DNA of 64,000 bases, from positions 33,301 to 97,300 of the forward strand of contig JAPPMB010000002.1 of assembly GCA_028819255.1 (NCBI GenBank), written 5' to 3'. This DNA is from Bryobacterales bacterium (GTDB lineage: Bacteria; Acidobacteriota; Terriglobia; Bryobacterales; UBA6623). Positions 53,626 to 62,833 of the stretch are shown here, one piece after another (the first letter of the stretch is position 1; every line of letters starts with the position of its first letter). The notes under the pieces are model-generated. The model had not been told where the DNA came from and did no database searches. It was given only the letters and a program-made list of their open reading frames with translations. A program made the position numbers and the translations under genes.

Positions 53626-53833
53626 CGCCGGAGAGTTTGCGACGCCATCGCCGGCATGATTGACGCGACGCCGACACTTTGCCGAGTCTCATGCACAGCC
53701 GCTGACATGTCATCCGCAGCGGTCCTGTCCATGGATTGTTCGCCCAATCGTGACTCGACGGTCGCCAACCGGGTTCGAAGGGGGTGTCGTCGGGTTCCGT
53801 GGCCCGACCTCCCCTGACCCATGGTCACCGCCC

Positions 53834-54991
53834 TCACAGCAGCCCCTGGGAGCACGCGAGAGTCAGACCGACCGCTTCCACGCGCTTATGGAGTTGGAGA
53901 CGGGTGTCGCCGGGAAAGAGCACAATGACGCGGTCGAGATGCAGGTCGGCGAGCGCCGAGTGGATCGACCGCGTCATCTTCGGAGCGCTCGTTTTCTTGA
54001 ACTCGAGGCCAATGCGTTGGTTCCCGTCATTGACCAGCAGGTCAATCTCGGCCCCACGGTGGGTCGCCCAATAGTGGCAATCCTCCCAGTCCGCGGAGAG
54101 AATCCTGACGGCCTCCTGCATCGCGAAGCCTTCCCACGAGGCGCCGCACTTGGGGTGGCCGAGAAGGGCGAACTCGCTCCTGATGCCGAGCAGAGTGTGC
54201 AGCAGCCCGGTGTCGGTCAGGTCGACCTTGGGTGCCTTGACCTGGCGCTTCCTGAGGTTCTTCTCGAACCAAGGGGCCAGCCTGCGAACGACCAGAGCAT
54301 CGAGCAGAGCGTCCAAGTACGAGTTGACCGTCGGAGTGCTTACCCCGAGGGAGCGCGAAAGCTCTGCCGCGTTCCACCGGTTGCCGTGACAGGGGGCCAG
54401 CATGGTCCAGAAGCGCCGCATCGTCGACGCCGGGACGGTGATGCCCAATTGCGGGAGATCGCGCTCACGGAAACTGCGGACGAAGGCCGTGCGCCAAGTC
54501 CTGCCCTCGGCTTGGCTGCGCGCGAGGAATGAAGGGGGAAGCCCGCCCCGGAACCACAGCCGGTTGATCGATCCGGAGCCCGTCTCGTCGATGGAGAAGG
54601 GGCTCAGCACGTGTTAGGCTATCCGTCCCGCAAGCGATTCGGAGGATTGCCGCAGCAGTTCGGGCCCCGCGCTGCCGAGTACCAGAAATCGCGCGCGGTT
54701 GGTCGGTCGGTCCACAAGCACCCGGAGGAGACGGAAGAGTTCCGCGCAATGCTGGACCTCGTCGATGACGATCAGTCCTTCGAGATGCTCGAGGGCCAGC
54801 TTGGGATCGGCGAATCGGGCCTCGTCGGTCGGATCCTCCAAGTCGAAGAATGCGACCGGGCCCGTCTCCCGCGCGATCAGGCTGCGGGCCAGCGTGGTCT
54901 TTCCGACTTGGCGCGCGCCCACGAGACCCACAACGGGGAACTGGCGAAGGAGGCGACGGAGTCCTTCTTCGTGACGCGGACGGGGGAGCAT
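53834..54991 (-). pseudogene. DUF4143-family AAA ATPase split by one in-frame stop codon
   Basis: One continuous frame from ATG 54991 to 53834, interrupted only by TAA at 54616-54614. Before it: GLRRLLRQFPVVGLVGARQV with GKTTLARSL (Walker A), EGLIVIDEVQHCAELFRLLR (Walker B), FLVLGSAGPELLRQSSESLA and GRIA. After it: HVLSPFSIDETG, VRSFRERDLPQLGITVPAST, NRWNAAELSRSLGVSTPTVN and the DUF4143 C-terminal nuclease-like part (WATHRGAEIDLLVNDGNQRI, GLEFKKTSAPKMT). Relatives have GRIAY at the stop, so one base change (TAC/TAT to TAA) explains the break. Both halves are otherwise intact, which means very recent loss, a sequencing error or readthrough. Confidence 0.8.
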
Positions 54992-55005
54992 GAAGGAATC
55001 TACCA

Positions 55006-55037
55006 GGAAAAATCGAAACCGACGTCATCATTTTTCC
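55006..55037. repeat. inverted repeat upstream of the second DUF4143 gene
   Basis: GGAAAAAT (55006-55013) and ATTTTTCC (55030-55037), 16-base spacer, 15 bases before the minus-strand ATG at 54991. It occupies a position similar to the hairpin before the other DUF4143 gene. Confidence 0.55.
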
Positions 55038-55172
55038 CGGTCATGCCAAGGGTCTTCAGCATAGCTGCGGCCGTATCGAAGACTTGGCGATCCCTAACCG
55101 AACGCTGACGCGGCAAATGGAAATCCCGGAATTGACTGATCCCTTGGAGTATCCGGGGGTTTCGCTACTCAG

Positions 55173-55592
55173 CTAGATGATGCCCCCCGGAACCACTCTC
55201 GCTCCCGTCAGGCCGAAGTGGTAGTCGGTCGACCAAGCGGTTCGGATTTTGTGACGCTCCATCAGTGCCAGGCTGGAGGCGTCGACGTATGTGAGCCGAG
55301 CACCTCGCAAACGATCCAGAAGCCGGAGTGTCTCCCGGTGGTGGTCTAGGTCAGTGCCCAGGATCTCCAGTCCTTCGAGGCTTGACGTCAGCGTCCGGAA
55401 GGACCGCGCCGCATTCTCCCCGTGTCGGTGAAGAAACCAAGAGTAAGCCTCGGACCAGACCAGAATCGACGTGTGCCAATTCGGTCTCGGTCCTCCGAAG
55501 AGACTCAATGCTTGCCTGTGGTACTGATCCCGCTTGTTCAGAAGCGCGATATAGATCCCCGTATCAATGAAGACCCTGCCGCCGCTCATCAT
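55173..55592 (-). CDS. VapC-like PIN-domain toxin
   Basis: 139 residues. The acidic PIN residues are present: Asp in VFIDTGIYIALLN, Glu in ILVWSEAYSWFLHRHG, Asp in LTYVDASSLALMERH and Asp in WSTDYHFGLTGARV. VapC toxins are Mg2+-dependent RNases that cut tRNA or rRNA. ATG 55592 overlaps the antitoxin stop (ATGA), the usual coupling of vapBC. The length is normal and no damage is seen, so the pair should be active. Confidence 0.85.
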   Translation of the reverse strand: MMSGGRVFIDTGIYIALLNKRDQYHRQALSLFGGPRPNWHTSILVWSEAYSWFLHRHGENAARSFRTLTSSLEGLEILGTDLDHHRETLRLLDRLRGARLTYVDASSLALMERHKIRTAWSTDYHFGLTGARVVPGGII

Positions 55593-55813
55593 GCGGATCG
55601 ACGGTAGACGACCTCATCGACGGTTTTGCTATCGTCCGGCTCGCCATCCAAGATCCCGGCGTATGCCATCCAAGGCTTGTCCACCGGCTCGCTGGCGACG
55701 GTCTCCCGCAAGCTTCTGCGGCACAATTCCGCCAGAGAAATCCCCAGTCGCTTCGCCATGGACTTGGCCCGCTCGTAGAGTTCTCGGTCAACCGAAATTT
55801 GCGTTCTGACCAT
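55589..55813 (-). CDS. VapB-like ribbon-helix-helix antitoxin
   Basis: 74 residues from ATG 55813 (AGG eight bases upstream; ATG 55834 is an alternative adding seven residues). N-terminal ribbon-helix-helix DNA-binding part: MVRTQISVDRELYERAKSMA and LGISLAELCRRSLRETV. The C-terminal tail (YAGILDGEPDDSKTVDEVVY) is acidic and would wrap the toxin. It neutralises the PIN toxin and represses the operon through the inverted repeat over its start. Confidence 0.82.
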   Translation of the reverse strand: MVRTQISVDRELYERAKSMAKRLGISLAELCRRSLRETVASEPVDKPWMAYAGILDGEPDDSKTVDEVVYRRSA

Positions 55814-55841
55814 GTTATCAACCTGTTTAGCCATGATAACA
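55813..55841. promoter_or_regulatory. inverted repeat over the vapB start, probable autoregulatory operator
   Basis: TGTTATCA (55813-55820) and TGATAACA (55834-55841), perfect arms with a 13-base spacer. It covers both possible vapB start codons, as expected for a self-repressing toxin-antitoxin operon. Confidence 0.7.
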
Positions 55842-56454
55842 GGCTTTGGTCTCACTCGTCCCGCGGGCACGGTGCCAATTCATTCGAATATCTTTCCATA
55901 GATGGGCGCAGGCACTGGAGAACCGTGCTCCGATGGCGTTTGCGGCAAGGAGGAAAGTGAGGTTGTCCGCAGTTCGGTGCCCGACCTTGAGTGCGCGGCT
56001 GCGATCCTCCTCATATTTCCGGCCCTGACGGAGATCTCGCCCAGCGGGCGAGCCGCATTCAAGATCCACGAGTTCGGCGAGAAAGGACCTTGCGCCGGGT
56101 CCGGTCCCGCAGCACTGCAACTGGCATTCGGTGGGTTCATGTCGGTTGCGCGACCGCAGGCCGGCCGGGTAGCGCCGGTCTCGACGAGGCCCTGCGGGTT
56201 CCCTCGCCGGGAAACACTCCCCGCCAGGAAACACTCCCCGCCAGGCTCGGCCACACCTCCACCGAGGTCGGATTCTCGTTCGCAGAGCACCGATAGCCTA
56301 GAATTGAGGCGCCTGCGCTGGGGATTTGTCTTGGCGAAGCTGACCTGACCCGGTCGCCCTCTTGCTTCAACGGCCTCGATGATCCCACAGGGCGGCCATT
56401 GCCTCCTCTGTCAGCTAGGGGAGCGTGCTTGCAGCCACGTAGGGAGTGTCATTC
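55842..56454. other. intergenic region with a 17-bp tandem repeat (56210-56243)
   Basis: No convincing gene in about 600 bases. Two perfect head-to-tail copies of GGAAACACTCCCCGCCA lie at 56210-56226 and 56227-56243. TAGAAT at 56299-56304 is a -10 candidate for the serine hydrolase gene (leader of about 145 bases). Confidence 0.5.
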
Positions 56455-57975
56455 ATGAATCGATCGAGCCTTGTCGCAGCCATGGTTATCTCGCTCGCCC
56501 TGCTCGGCTGCGTGGATGAAGGTGGGAAGGAGGGAACGTCTGCCGCGTCCGGCAACCCCGATTCGGGCGTTGAGGCGCTCGTGGCGCGTGCCAAATCCTT
56601 CGAGCTGCCTACGGAGTGGGCGGCCCCGCCAGGTGACCCGCTCCATCACCACACCGCGGGTTTCGCGAAGATCCTGTGCTCGGCCGTGTTCATCACAGGA
56701 CTCGACGCCGATTTCGCCGCCGAGAACATCGGCTACTTCACGAGCGACTACGACGAGCGTTCGAAGGTGACGAAGCGCGAAATCGACATGGAGAGGAAGT
56801 TGGTGCATCTTACGCTTCCGGACGGCGTGGTGCGCACGGCGAAGTACCTTGGCGACCAGGGCTGCGTCACGTACCCTCTCGGGGAGAACGGGCTCCGATT
56901 CGATCCCGTCGACGTGACGAGCTCGCTACCCGATCCCGATGCGCAGCCGTGGCCGATGGGCGACCAACTTCCCGACGAACCGATTCCGGCGGAGCTCGAT
57001 GCAGCGAAGGTCAGGGCCGCGGTCCAGGCCGCCTTCGAGCAGGCCGAAGGCATGACCGCCGCATTCGTCGTCACCTGGAAGGGCCGGCTCATCGCCGAAC
57101 GCTATCGCGACGGACTGGACTTTCACACGCCACTTGAGAGCTGGTCGATGGGCAAGAGCTTGACCGCGACTCTGATGGGCATCTTGATCCAGCAAGGGGT
57201 CTACGACCTCTGGGAACCAGCTCCTGTGCCGGAATGGCAGGGGGAAGGGGATCCGCGGGCAGAGATCCGAATAGCCGATCTCCTGCGGATGTCGAGCGGA
57301 ATCCGCTGCGTGAACCGCGGCGACCCGGAATACGATTCTGCGATGGGATACCCCGACCACCTCTATCTCTACACCGGGGGAATCGACTCGTACAAGTGGG
57401 CCGCGACGAGGCCTCAGCAGTGGCCGCCGAACAAGATCGGTCGCTACCGGAACTGTGATCCCGTCCTGACGAACTATCTGGTTCGGCTCGGAGTCGAAGG
57501 ACGCGGGGGAGAGTACCACTCCTTCCCCCAGCGGGAACTCTTCGACAAGATCGGCATTCGTGACATGGTGATGGAGACCGACCCTCACGGGAACTACCTG
57601 ATCCAAGGCTATGAGTTCGGGACGGGCCGGGACTGGGCGCGTCTCGGAAACCTCTACCTGCAAGACGGTGTCTGGCGGGACGAGCGGATCCTTCCAGAAG
57701 GCTTCGTGGAATTCGTCAGCACCCCTGGGCCCGCGTGGGAGGCCGATGGCCGTCCCATCTACGGCGGCTTTTTCTGGATCAACAGCACGGGCGCCTACCC
57801 GATTCCGAAAGACGCCTACTATATGGCGGGCGCCGGGAATCAGAAGACCTTCATCATTCCCTCCCACGACATGGTCGTGGTGCGCCTGGGACACTACAAG
57901 GGCTCAAGCCCGGGCGACGAGGACCTGAGGAGGGCCTTGGCGCTGCTTGTCGAAGCTGTCCCTGCAACCCGGTGA
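56455..57975 (+). CDS. serine hydrolase lipoprotein of the beta-lactamase/class C family
   Basis: 506 residues from ATG 56455 (GGGAG eight bases upstream). Lipoprotein signal peptide MNRSSLVAAMVISLALLGC. An N-terminal domain of ~160 residues (GFAKILCSAVFITGLDADFA) precedes a class C beta-lactamase/esterase fold: AAFVVTWKGRLIAERYRDGL, catalytic Ser231/Lys234 in ESWSMGKSLTATLMGILI, the Y-x-N triad in GRYRNCDPVLTNYLVRLG, and MAGAGNQKTFIIPSHDMVVV. Such proteins are esterases or D-amino-acid peptidases rather than resistance enzymes. Anchored in the envelope. A symporter fragment on the other strand begins exactly at its stop. Confidence 0.88.
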   Translation: MNRSSLVAAMVISLALLGCVDEGGKEGTSAASGNPDSGVEALVARAKSFELPTEWAAPPGDPLHHHTAGFAKILCSAVFITGLDADFAAENIGYFTSDYDERSKVTKREIDMERKLVHLTLPDGVVRTAKYLGDQGCVTYPLGENGLRFDPVDVTSSLPDPDAQPWPMGDQLPDEPIPAELDAAKVRAAVQAAFEQAEGMTAAFVVTWKGRLIAERYRDGLDFHTPLESWSMGKSLTATLMGILIQQGVYDLWEPAPVPEWQGEGDPRAEIRIADLLRMSSGIRCVNRGDPEYDSAMGYPDHLYLYTGGIDSYKWAATRPQQWPPNKIGRYRNCDPVLTNYLVRLGVEGRGGEYHSFPQRELFDKIGIRDMVMETDPHGNYLIQGYEFGTGRDWARLGNLYLQDGVWRDERILPEGFVEFVSTPGPAWEADGRPIYGGFFWINSTGAYPIPKDAYYMAGAGNQKTFIIPSHDMVVVRLGHYKGSSPGDEDLRRALALLVEAVPATR

Positions 57976-58240
57976 AGATGAGCTGCATGTGCCATTCGCA
58001 GGTCACCAGTGCCGCAACGATGCCGAATTCAAACTCCTGTGACACCATGCCGACCGAAGCACCGCCACCAACAGTCGTCACTGGATTTGCCGCCGGGACG
58101 ATGATCCAGCCCACGCCTCGGCCGGCGAGCGCATAGTTGTTCGACGGCTTGAAGTGCCGTGCCGATCGCAGGCCGATCCAGAGGAGCAGCGCGAGACATG
58201 CGGCCAACGTCGGAAGTTCGAGCAGGCGATCGCTAGCCAT
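57967..58240 (-). pseudogene. sodium:solute symporter (SSS) N-terminal fragment
   Basis: About 90 codons from ATG 58240: first helix LELPTLAACLALLLWIGLRS, then the family signature FKPSNNYALAGRGVGWIIVP and ANPVTTVGGGASVGMVSQEF, then part of the next helix (GIVAALVTCEWHMQLIFTG). The remaining ~11 helices are missing: the similarity ends at about 57970, where the convergent serine hydrolase gene ends. A deletion or rearrangement joined the two genes at this point. Confidence 0.7.
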
Positions 58241-58416
58241 GAGACAGGAACCTTGGATTCTTGAGCCACGAGGTCTTCAGACACCTCCGGGGGCCGTCCA
58301 CACCGGCTGTTTGGACGCCGACTTGCCACCGCACTCGAATCGCTGAGGGCAACTGCGCCGTGCGTCAAGCCTCTCGATCGCAGAAGGCGAGAGCCCTACG
58401 CTGAACCGACCTGAAG

Positions 58417-59772
58417 TTACCTGGTCCCCGGTTCCGGCCGCAGACCGACGACGGCTCGCCAGTCAGCGAGCGACTCCGATAGCTCGCGGACCCGGTCCGG
58501 ATGCCTGGACGAAATATCGCGATCCTCACCGGGGTCGTCCGCGAGATTGTAAAGTTCCCGCATGCCGCTCCAATATGCGACAAGCTTCCAGTCGCCTGCC
58601 ACGACCGCTGCGTACTGATCCTCGTAGTGGCGCTCCAGGAACAGCGCCTCGCGCTCGATGCGGCCATCGCCGGCGAGCAGGGGCTTCAGGCTAACCCCGT
58701 CGAGAGGAGCCCACATGTCCGGGTCGCCCCCGGCAAGGTCGGCAATCGTCGGGAAGATGTCGCTGGAGACCACGGGCGTCGACTGATCGACAGTTCTCGG
58801 AACGCTCTCGGGCCAACGGATTAGCAACGGGACTCGAGCGCCTCCCTCGTACAGGGCCGTGCCGCCCGGTTTGCCCCCTCGCAAGGGCTCGTTGTAGCGG
58901 AGACCACCCTGGTCCCCGAGAAAGATGACAACGGTGTCGTCTGCATGCCCAGATTCCTCAAGCGCGTCGAGAATGCGGCCGACGCCTGAGTCGGTGGCTT
59001 CGACCATTGCGGCGAGTTGAGCGCGGTCGTCGCTGAAGCCGCGAGCGAGATACTTGCGGACGAGATCTTTCCGTCCCATGAGCGGGGAGTGAACGTTGTA
59101 GAAGAAGACCGCCGCGAGAAACGGCCGGGCTCCGTCGGGTCTGGTGAGGTAGCCGACCGCATCGTCGGTCAGGCGATCCGTGAGGTACGTGTCGGGATCC
59201 TCGTCGGGGTAGGGGTTCCCGGCTGGCCAGTAGGGCGGATAGTACGAGCGCGGGTGTCCGAAGTTCGATACTCCGTACTGCTCGTCAAAGCCCTGACGGA
59301 TCGGGTGGTAGTCCTCCGAGCCCAGGTGCCACTTTCCGAAGAACGCACTGCGATAGCCGAGCGGCCCGACGGCTTCCGCGACGGTCACGGCGTCCAGAGG
59401 CAGCCAGTTTCGCGAGGGCCAGCGCGACGGGTCGCCCTCCCACTGATTGAATTCCTGGTCAGTGCGGCCCATCGCATCGAATCCGAACTTCCGGCCGATC
59501 GGGATGTGCCGAACGAGACCGAGACGTGCCGGATGCCGGCCTGTCAGCAGTGCCGCTCGGGAAGGGCTGCAGGTAGGCGCCGGGATGTAGGCGCGCGAGA
59601 ATACCACCGATTCGCTTGCGAGACGGTCGATCCGTGGCGTCTCGTAGGCTCCACCCTGGTAGCCCACGTGCTTCCAGCCAAGGTCGTCGACCAGAAGGAC
59701 AAGAAAGTTGGGCGTGGCGGTCGAAACAGCGGTCAACAGCGCAACTGCCAGGCCCGACCGCAGCAGCAACAT
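58417..59772 (-). CDS. type I sulfatase (formylglycine-dependent), second copy
   Basis: 451 residues from ATG 59772, which opens a signal peptide (MLLLRSGLAVALLTAVSTAT). Metal site NFLVLLVDDLGWKHVGYQGG; formylglycine motif TCSPSRAALLTGRHP; SAFFGKWHLGSEDYHPIRQG; VIFLGDQGGLRYNEPLRGGK, which replaces the usual T-SDNGG by LGDQGG. It hydrolyses sulfate esters of unknown glycans or aryl compounds in the periplasm. It stands alone here; the symporter relic nearby may once have been its partner. Confidence 0.9.
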   Translation of the reverse strand: MLLLRSGLAVALLTAVSTATPNFLVLLVDDLGWKHVGYQGGAYETPRIDRLASESVVFSRAYIPAPTCSPSRAALLTGRHPARLGLVRHIPIGRKFGFDAMGRTDQEFNQWEGDPSRWPSRNWLPLDAVTVAEAVGPLGYRSAFFGKWHLGSEDYHPIRQGFDEQYGVSNFGHPRSYYPPYWPAGNPYPDEDPDTYLTDRLTDDAVGYLTRPDGARPFLAAVFFYNVHSPLMGRKDLVRKYLARGFSDDRAQLAAMVEATDSGVGRILDALEESGHADDTVVIFLGDQGGLRYNEPLRGGKPGGTALYEGGARVPLLIRWPESVPRTVDQSTPVVSSDIFPTIADLAGGDPDMWAPLDGVSLKPLLAGDGRIEREALFLERHYEDQYAAVVAGDWKLVAYWSGMRELYNLADDPGEDRDISSRHPDRVRELSESLADWRAVVGLRPEPGTR

Positions 59773-60032
59773 CACTGGAAGATTGTAGGCTGGCGTTCCA
59801 ATGTGAGTCGGGCTGAGCCTCGTCACCGATCCGCCACACCAGCGACCTGACGCCACCTACATCGATCACCCATCGTCTGCAGGCTCGGAACGCTGACGCC
59901 AGCTGCCTGGCGGCTGCCTGCAGCGAGGAGCCATCGGCACGCTGCAGCGCGATGCGTGACAGACAGTCTCGCTTGGACGTCGCCGCAGCGCCCACTCGCC
60001 GTTCGAGCTCTGTCCTTTCCTGGGTAGGCACA

Positions 60033-62822
60033 CTAGGGGTTGTAGCCCGAACCGACCAGCAGCGGAATACCCTGCGCCCGAACAAGCTTGACAAACGACA
60101 CTTTGGACTCCACTTCGCCCGTCGAGGGATTGTTGAAGTTGTAGTACCAGAACGTCTCCCCGAACAGCTCGCCGGCTTCAATTGCGTCGCGCCCGTCAAA
60201 GAGCAATTCCGGAATCCAACCCGATGTTGCGAAGCTGGCGGGGTTGCCGCTGAACTCGACTGCTCCATTTTCGGTATTGATGCCGAATATGTAGACCGGG
60301 CCGGATTTCCAGCGCGGGTCGGCTGACAGGACCGGGCCTGCGAAGTATCCCGAGGATTCGACCGTCATCGCCGCGCAACGCACGAATTCCTGCAGCCTCT
60401 GGTCGCCAGGGTTGGCTGCTAGGTCCGCGGCCGTGACATCAGACTGGTCGCATGTTCCCGGAAAGTCGCGCGCGTAGATCCCGGCGCCGATCGCAGCCCG
60501 CTCCCCGTTCCAGTCGATCTCGATCACGTAGGAGCTCTTCGGCTGCCTCTGCCCGGTCGCCGGATTGTTGAACGCGTAGTAGATCCACCCCTCGTCGACC
60601 AGCGACAGGATCCTGTACAGCTCGTAGAAGTAGTCGTTCCCGAAGCCGTCGATCGACGTCCCCCAAACCGACCCCTCCCGCGACGGGTCCGGTGGGAACA
60701 CGTGCGTCAGGGAGTCCTCTCCGGACGGCTGGAGCCCGTCCACAAACACATAGGTTGTCCCCGATTTCCAGCGCCCGTCCTCGTTGAATGCCCGCCGCGT
60801 CTCGTCCTCCCCGTGCTCCATCGCGTACTCCGCCGCGCACCGCACGAACCCTTGGAGGTCCGCCCTCGTCCGAACCGCCGCCGCTGCTACGTAGTTTTCT
60901 GCGCAGCTCGGTGCGGAGGCGGCCTGAACCGGCCCGGGGTAGTAGCCTGATCCCACCAGCAACGGCACCCCCTGCGCCACCACCCGCTTCAGAAAGCCCA
61001 CCTTCGGCTGGTACGTTCCCGCCATAGGGTTGAACGACTGGTAGTAGACATAGCTCTCCCCGAACGTGCTGCCCATGTCCACCATGTCGCGCCCCTCGAA
61101 CTGGTTCCCGGGCCCGCGGCCGCCCCATTCGTGCAAGGCCCTCCCGTTGACGCGGACGCGGCTGCCCGACATCACCTGGTTGCCCATCATGTCCAGCACG
61201 TACACGTAGTGCCCCCCGACCGTCCAGCGGTCGTCGCCCTCGAGCTTGTCCATCGCGAAGTAGCCGTCCGACTCCAGCAGCATCGCCGCGCAGCGCACGA
61301 ACTCCCTCAACGTATCCGGGCCCGGAGCGGCCTGAAGGGCCGCTGCGCTCACCTCGTCCTCGTAGCAGCCGCCCGGCCAGTCGCGCGAGTAGATCCCGGC
61401 CCCGATCGTCGCCGGCTCCGCGCCCCAGTCGATCTCGATAAGATACGAAGCCTTCGGCACTCTCCTACCGGTCACCGGATGGTGGGAAGTGTAGTAGATC
61501 CAGCCGGCATCCACCGCCTCCATCATGCGGTAGACCTCGTGAAAATAGTCGGTTCCGAAGTCCTCGATCGGCTCGCCCCAGAACTGGCCCTCGCGGGAGG
61601 GGTCGCGAGCATAGACGAACGTCTTCGATTCCCTGGCCGACTTGGCGAGGCCGTCGACAAACAGGTAGGTCGGGCCGTGCTTCCAGCGCGCGTCCTCGTT
61701 GAAAGCCCTGCGGGCTTCGGCGGTGCCGTGCTCGGCCAGGTACGCCTCCGCGCACTCCACGAACGCCTGGATGTCGCTCTGTGTGCGAACCGCGCTCGCG
61801 GCGATGTTCCGATCAGTGCAGCCGTTCGTTATCGCTCCTGTGTTGCGAACATAAATGCCGGATCCGATGACGGCCTTCTGCTCCGTGTTGGGCGCCGAGA
61901 AGCTCACCGAGTAACCGAGCTTCGGGGAACCGGTATCCTCGTCGCCCATGATGGTGGGGTCGTCGTAGTGGTACCGCAGGAACTTCCGACCCTCGCGCCG
62001 CGCACCTCCGATCAGCTCCTCGGCGAACCTCACCCCGTTGACGTCCGTCCTCGTCATATCCGTGGGCCTACCCTCGCGAAACGGCTCAGTTCCGTGAAAC
62101 AGGATGACGCCCCCGCCACTCACGACCCACAGGTAGATGGAGCCTGACTTCCAGTCTCCTCCTTCCAACCGAAAGGCGTTCTTGATCCCGGTGAGGGTGC
62201 TGTAGCCTTGGGACAGGGCTTCTTGGTACACCCTGGCCGCTTCCTCGACGAAGGTGATGAGTGTCTCGCGGTCCTTGACCTGCGCTGCGTTGACGGCCGG
62301 CTTCGGCAAATCCGGGATCAGGATTGGGACATGGGAGACGTCCTGCGAATAGCCACCGACCAGCACGAATTCTCTTCCGGTGATCCCGGAGGTGTATGTG
62401 ACGGCGTATGCTGTCTTCGGCTCCCCGTCGTGGTACCTGACGAAACCTCCTCCTCGGGCAGCGGCCGCGAGGAGTTCCTCGACGACCTTGAGTCCGTTGT
62501 CGTCCACGACACCTAGCAGATTCTTGCTTTCCGCCGTGCGATCGTTCCCGTGGATGAACGGCTCCCCAGTCGGGAGGAAGATGATGAGGAACATCGATCC
62601 GGACTTCCAGTCGCCCGCCGTTCTCAGCCTCTCCCTGAGCCTTGCTCCTTCGTTTATGTCCGTGATCGCCTCGATTTCCGCGCTCGCCCCCAGGACGAAA
62701 GCCTTGAGGCTGGCATCGTTCTTGACGTGGCTGGCAGTTGTGGTGGCCTCGGCAGCCCCGCTCCCCAACATGACCAATGCCAGAGCGGCGAGAGCCAACG
62801 CTCTCTTGCGGTTCAATTCCAT
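60033..62822 (-). CDS. secreted multi-Cache-domain protein
   Basis: 929 residues from ATG 62822 (AAGGAG seven bases upstream). Signal peptide MELNRKRALALAALALVMLG. The rest consists of about six successive ~140-residue modules with a shared plan: a start helix, GDWKSGSMFLIIF-type strand (RWKHGPTYLFVDG, RWTVGGHYVYVLD, RWKSGTTYVFVDG, RWKSGPVYIFGIN), a D/E-helix-YEL segment, GWIYYxxxxPxTGxRxPK, and a final AAIGAGIYARD or LLVGSGYYPG. This is the single-Cache pattern of extracytoplasmic small-molecule sensors. There is no membrane anchor, kinase or chemotaxis domain, so it is a free periplasmic or surface binding protein. Paired long and short modules alternate in the second half. Confidence 0.75.
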   Translation of the reverse strand: MELNRKRALALAALALVMLGSGAAEATTTASHVKNDASLKAFVLGASAEIEAITDINEGARLRERLRTAGDWKSGSMFLIIFLPTGEPFIHGNDRTAESKNLLGVVDDNGLKVVEELLAAAARGGGFVRYHDGEPKTAYAVTYTSGITGREFVLVGGYSQDVSHVPILIPDLPKPAVNAAQVKDRETLITFVEEAARVYQEALSQGYSTLTGIKNAFRLEGGDWKSGSIYLWVVSGGGVILFHGTEPFREGRPTDMTRTDVNGVRFAEELIGGARREGRKFLRYHYDDPTIMGDEDTGSPKLGYSVSFSAPNTEQKAVIGSGIYVRNTGAITNGCTDRNIAASAVRTQSDIQAFVECAEAYLAEHGTAEARRAFNEDARWKHGPTYLFVDGLAKSARESKTFVYARDPSREGQFWGEPIEDFGTDYFHEVYRMMEAVDAGWIYYTSHHPVTGRRVPKASYLIEIDWGAEPATIGAGIYSRDWPGGCYEDEVSAAALQAAPGPDTLREFVRCAAMLLESDGYFAMDKLEGDDRWTVGGHYVYVLDMMGNQVMSGSRVRVNGRALHEWGGRGPGNQFEGRDMVDMGSTFGESYVYYQSFNPMAGTYQPKVGFLKRVVAQGVPLLVGSGYYPGPVQAASAPSCAENYVAAAAVRTRADLQGFVRCAAEYAMEHGEDETRRAFNEDGRWKSGTTYVFVDGLQPSGEDSLTHVFPPDPSREGSVWGTSIDGFGNDYFYELYRILSLVDEGWIYYAFNNPATGQRQPKSSYVIEIDWNGERAAIGAGIYARDFPGTCDQSDVTAADLAANPGDQRLQEFVRCAAMTVESSGYFAGPVLSADPRWKSGPVYIFGINTENGAVEFSGNPASFATSGWIPELLFDGRDAIEAGELFGETFWYYNFNNPSTGEVESKVSFVKLVRAQGIPLLVGSGYNP

Positions 62823-62833
62823 TGCATTCTCCT

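Noticed and set aside
56210..56243. CRISPR array
   Set aside because: Only two 17-bp units with no spacers; it is a tandem duplication. No other array-like repeats were seen.
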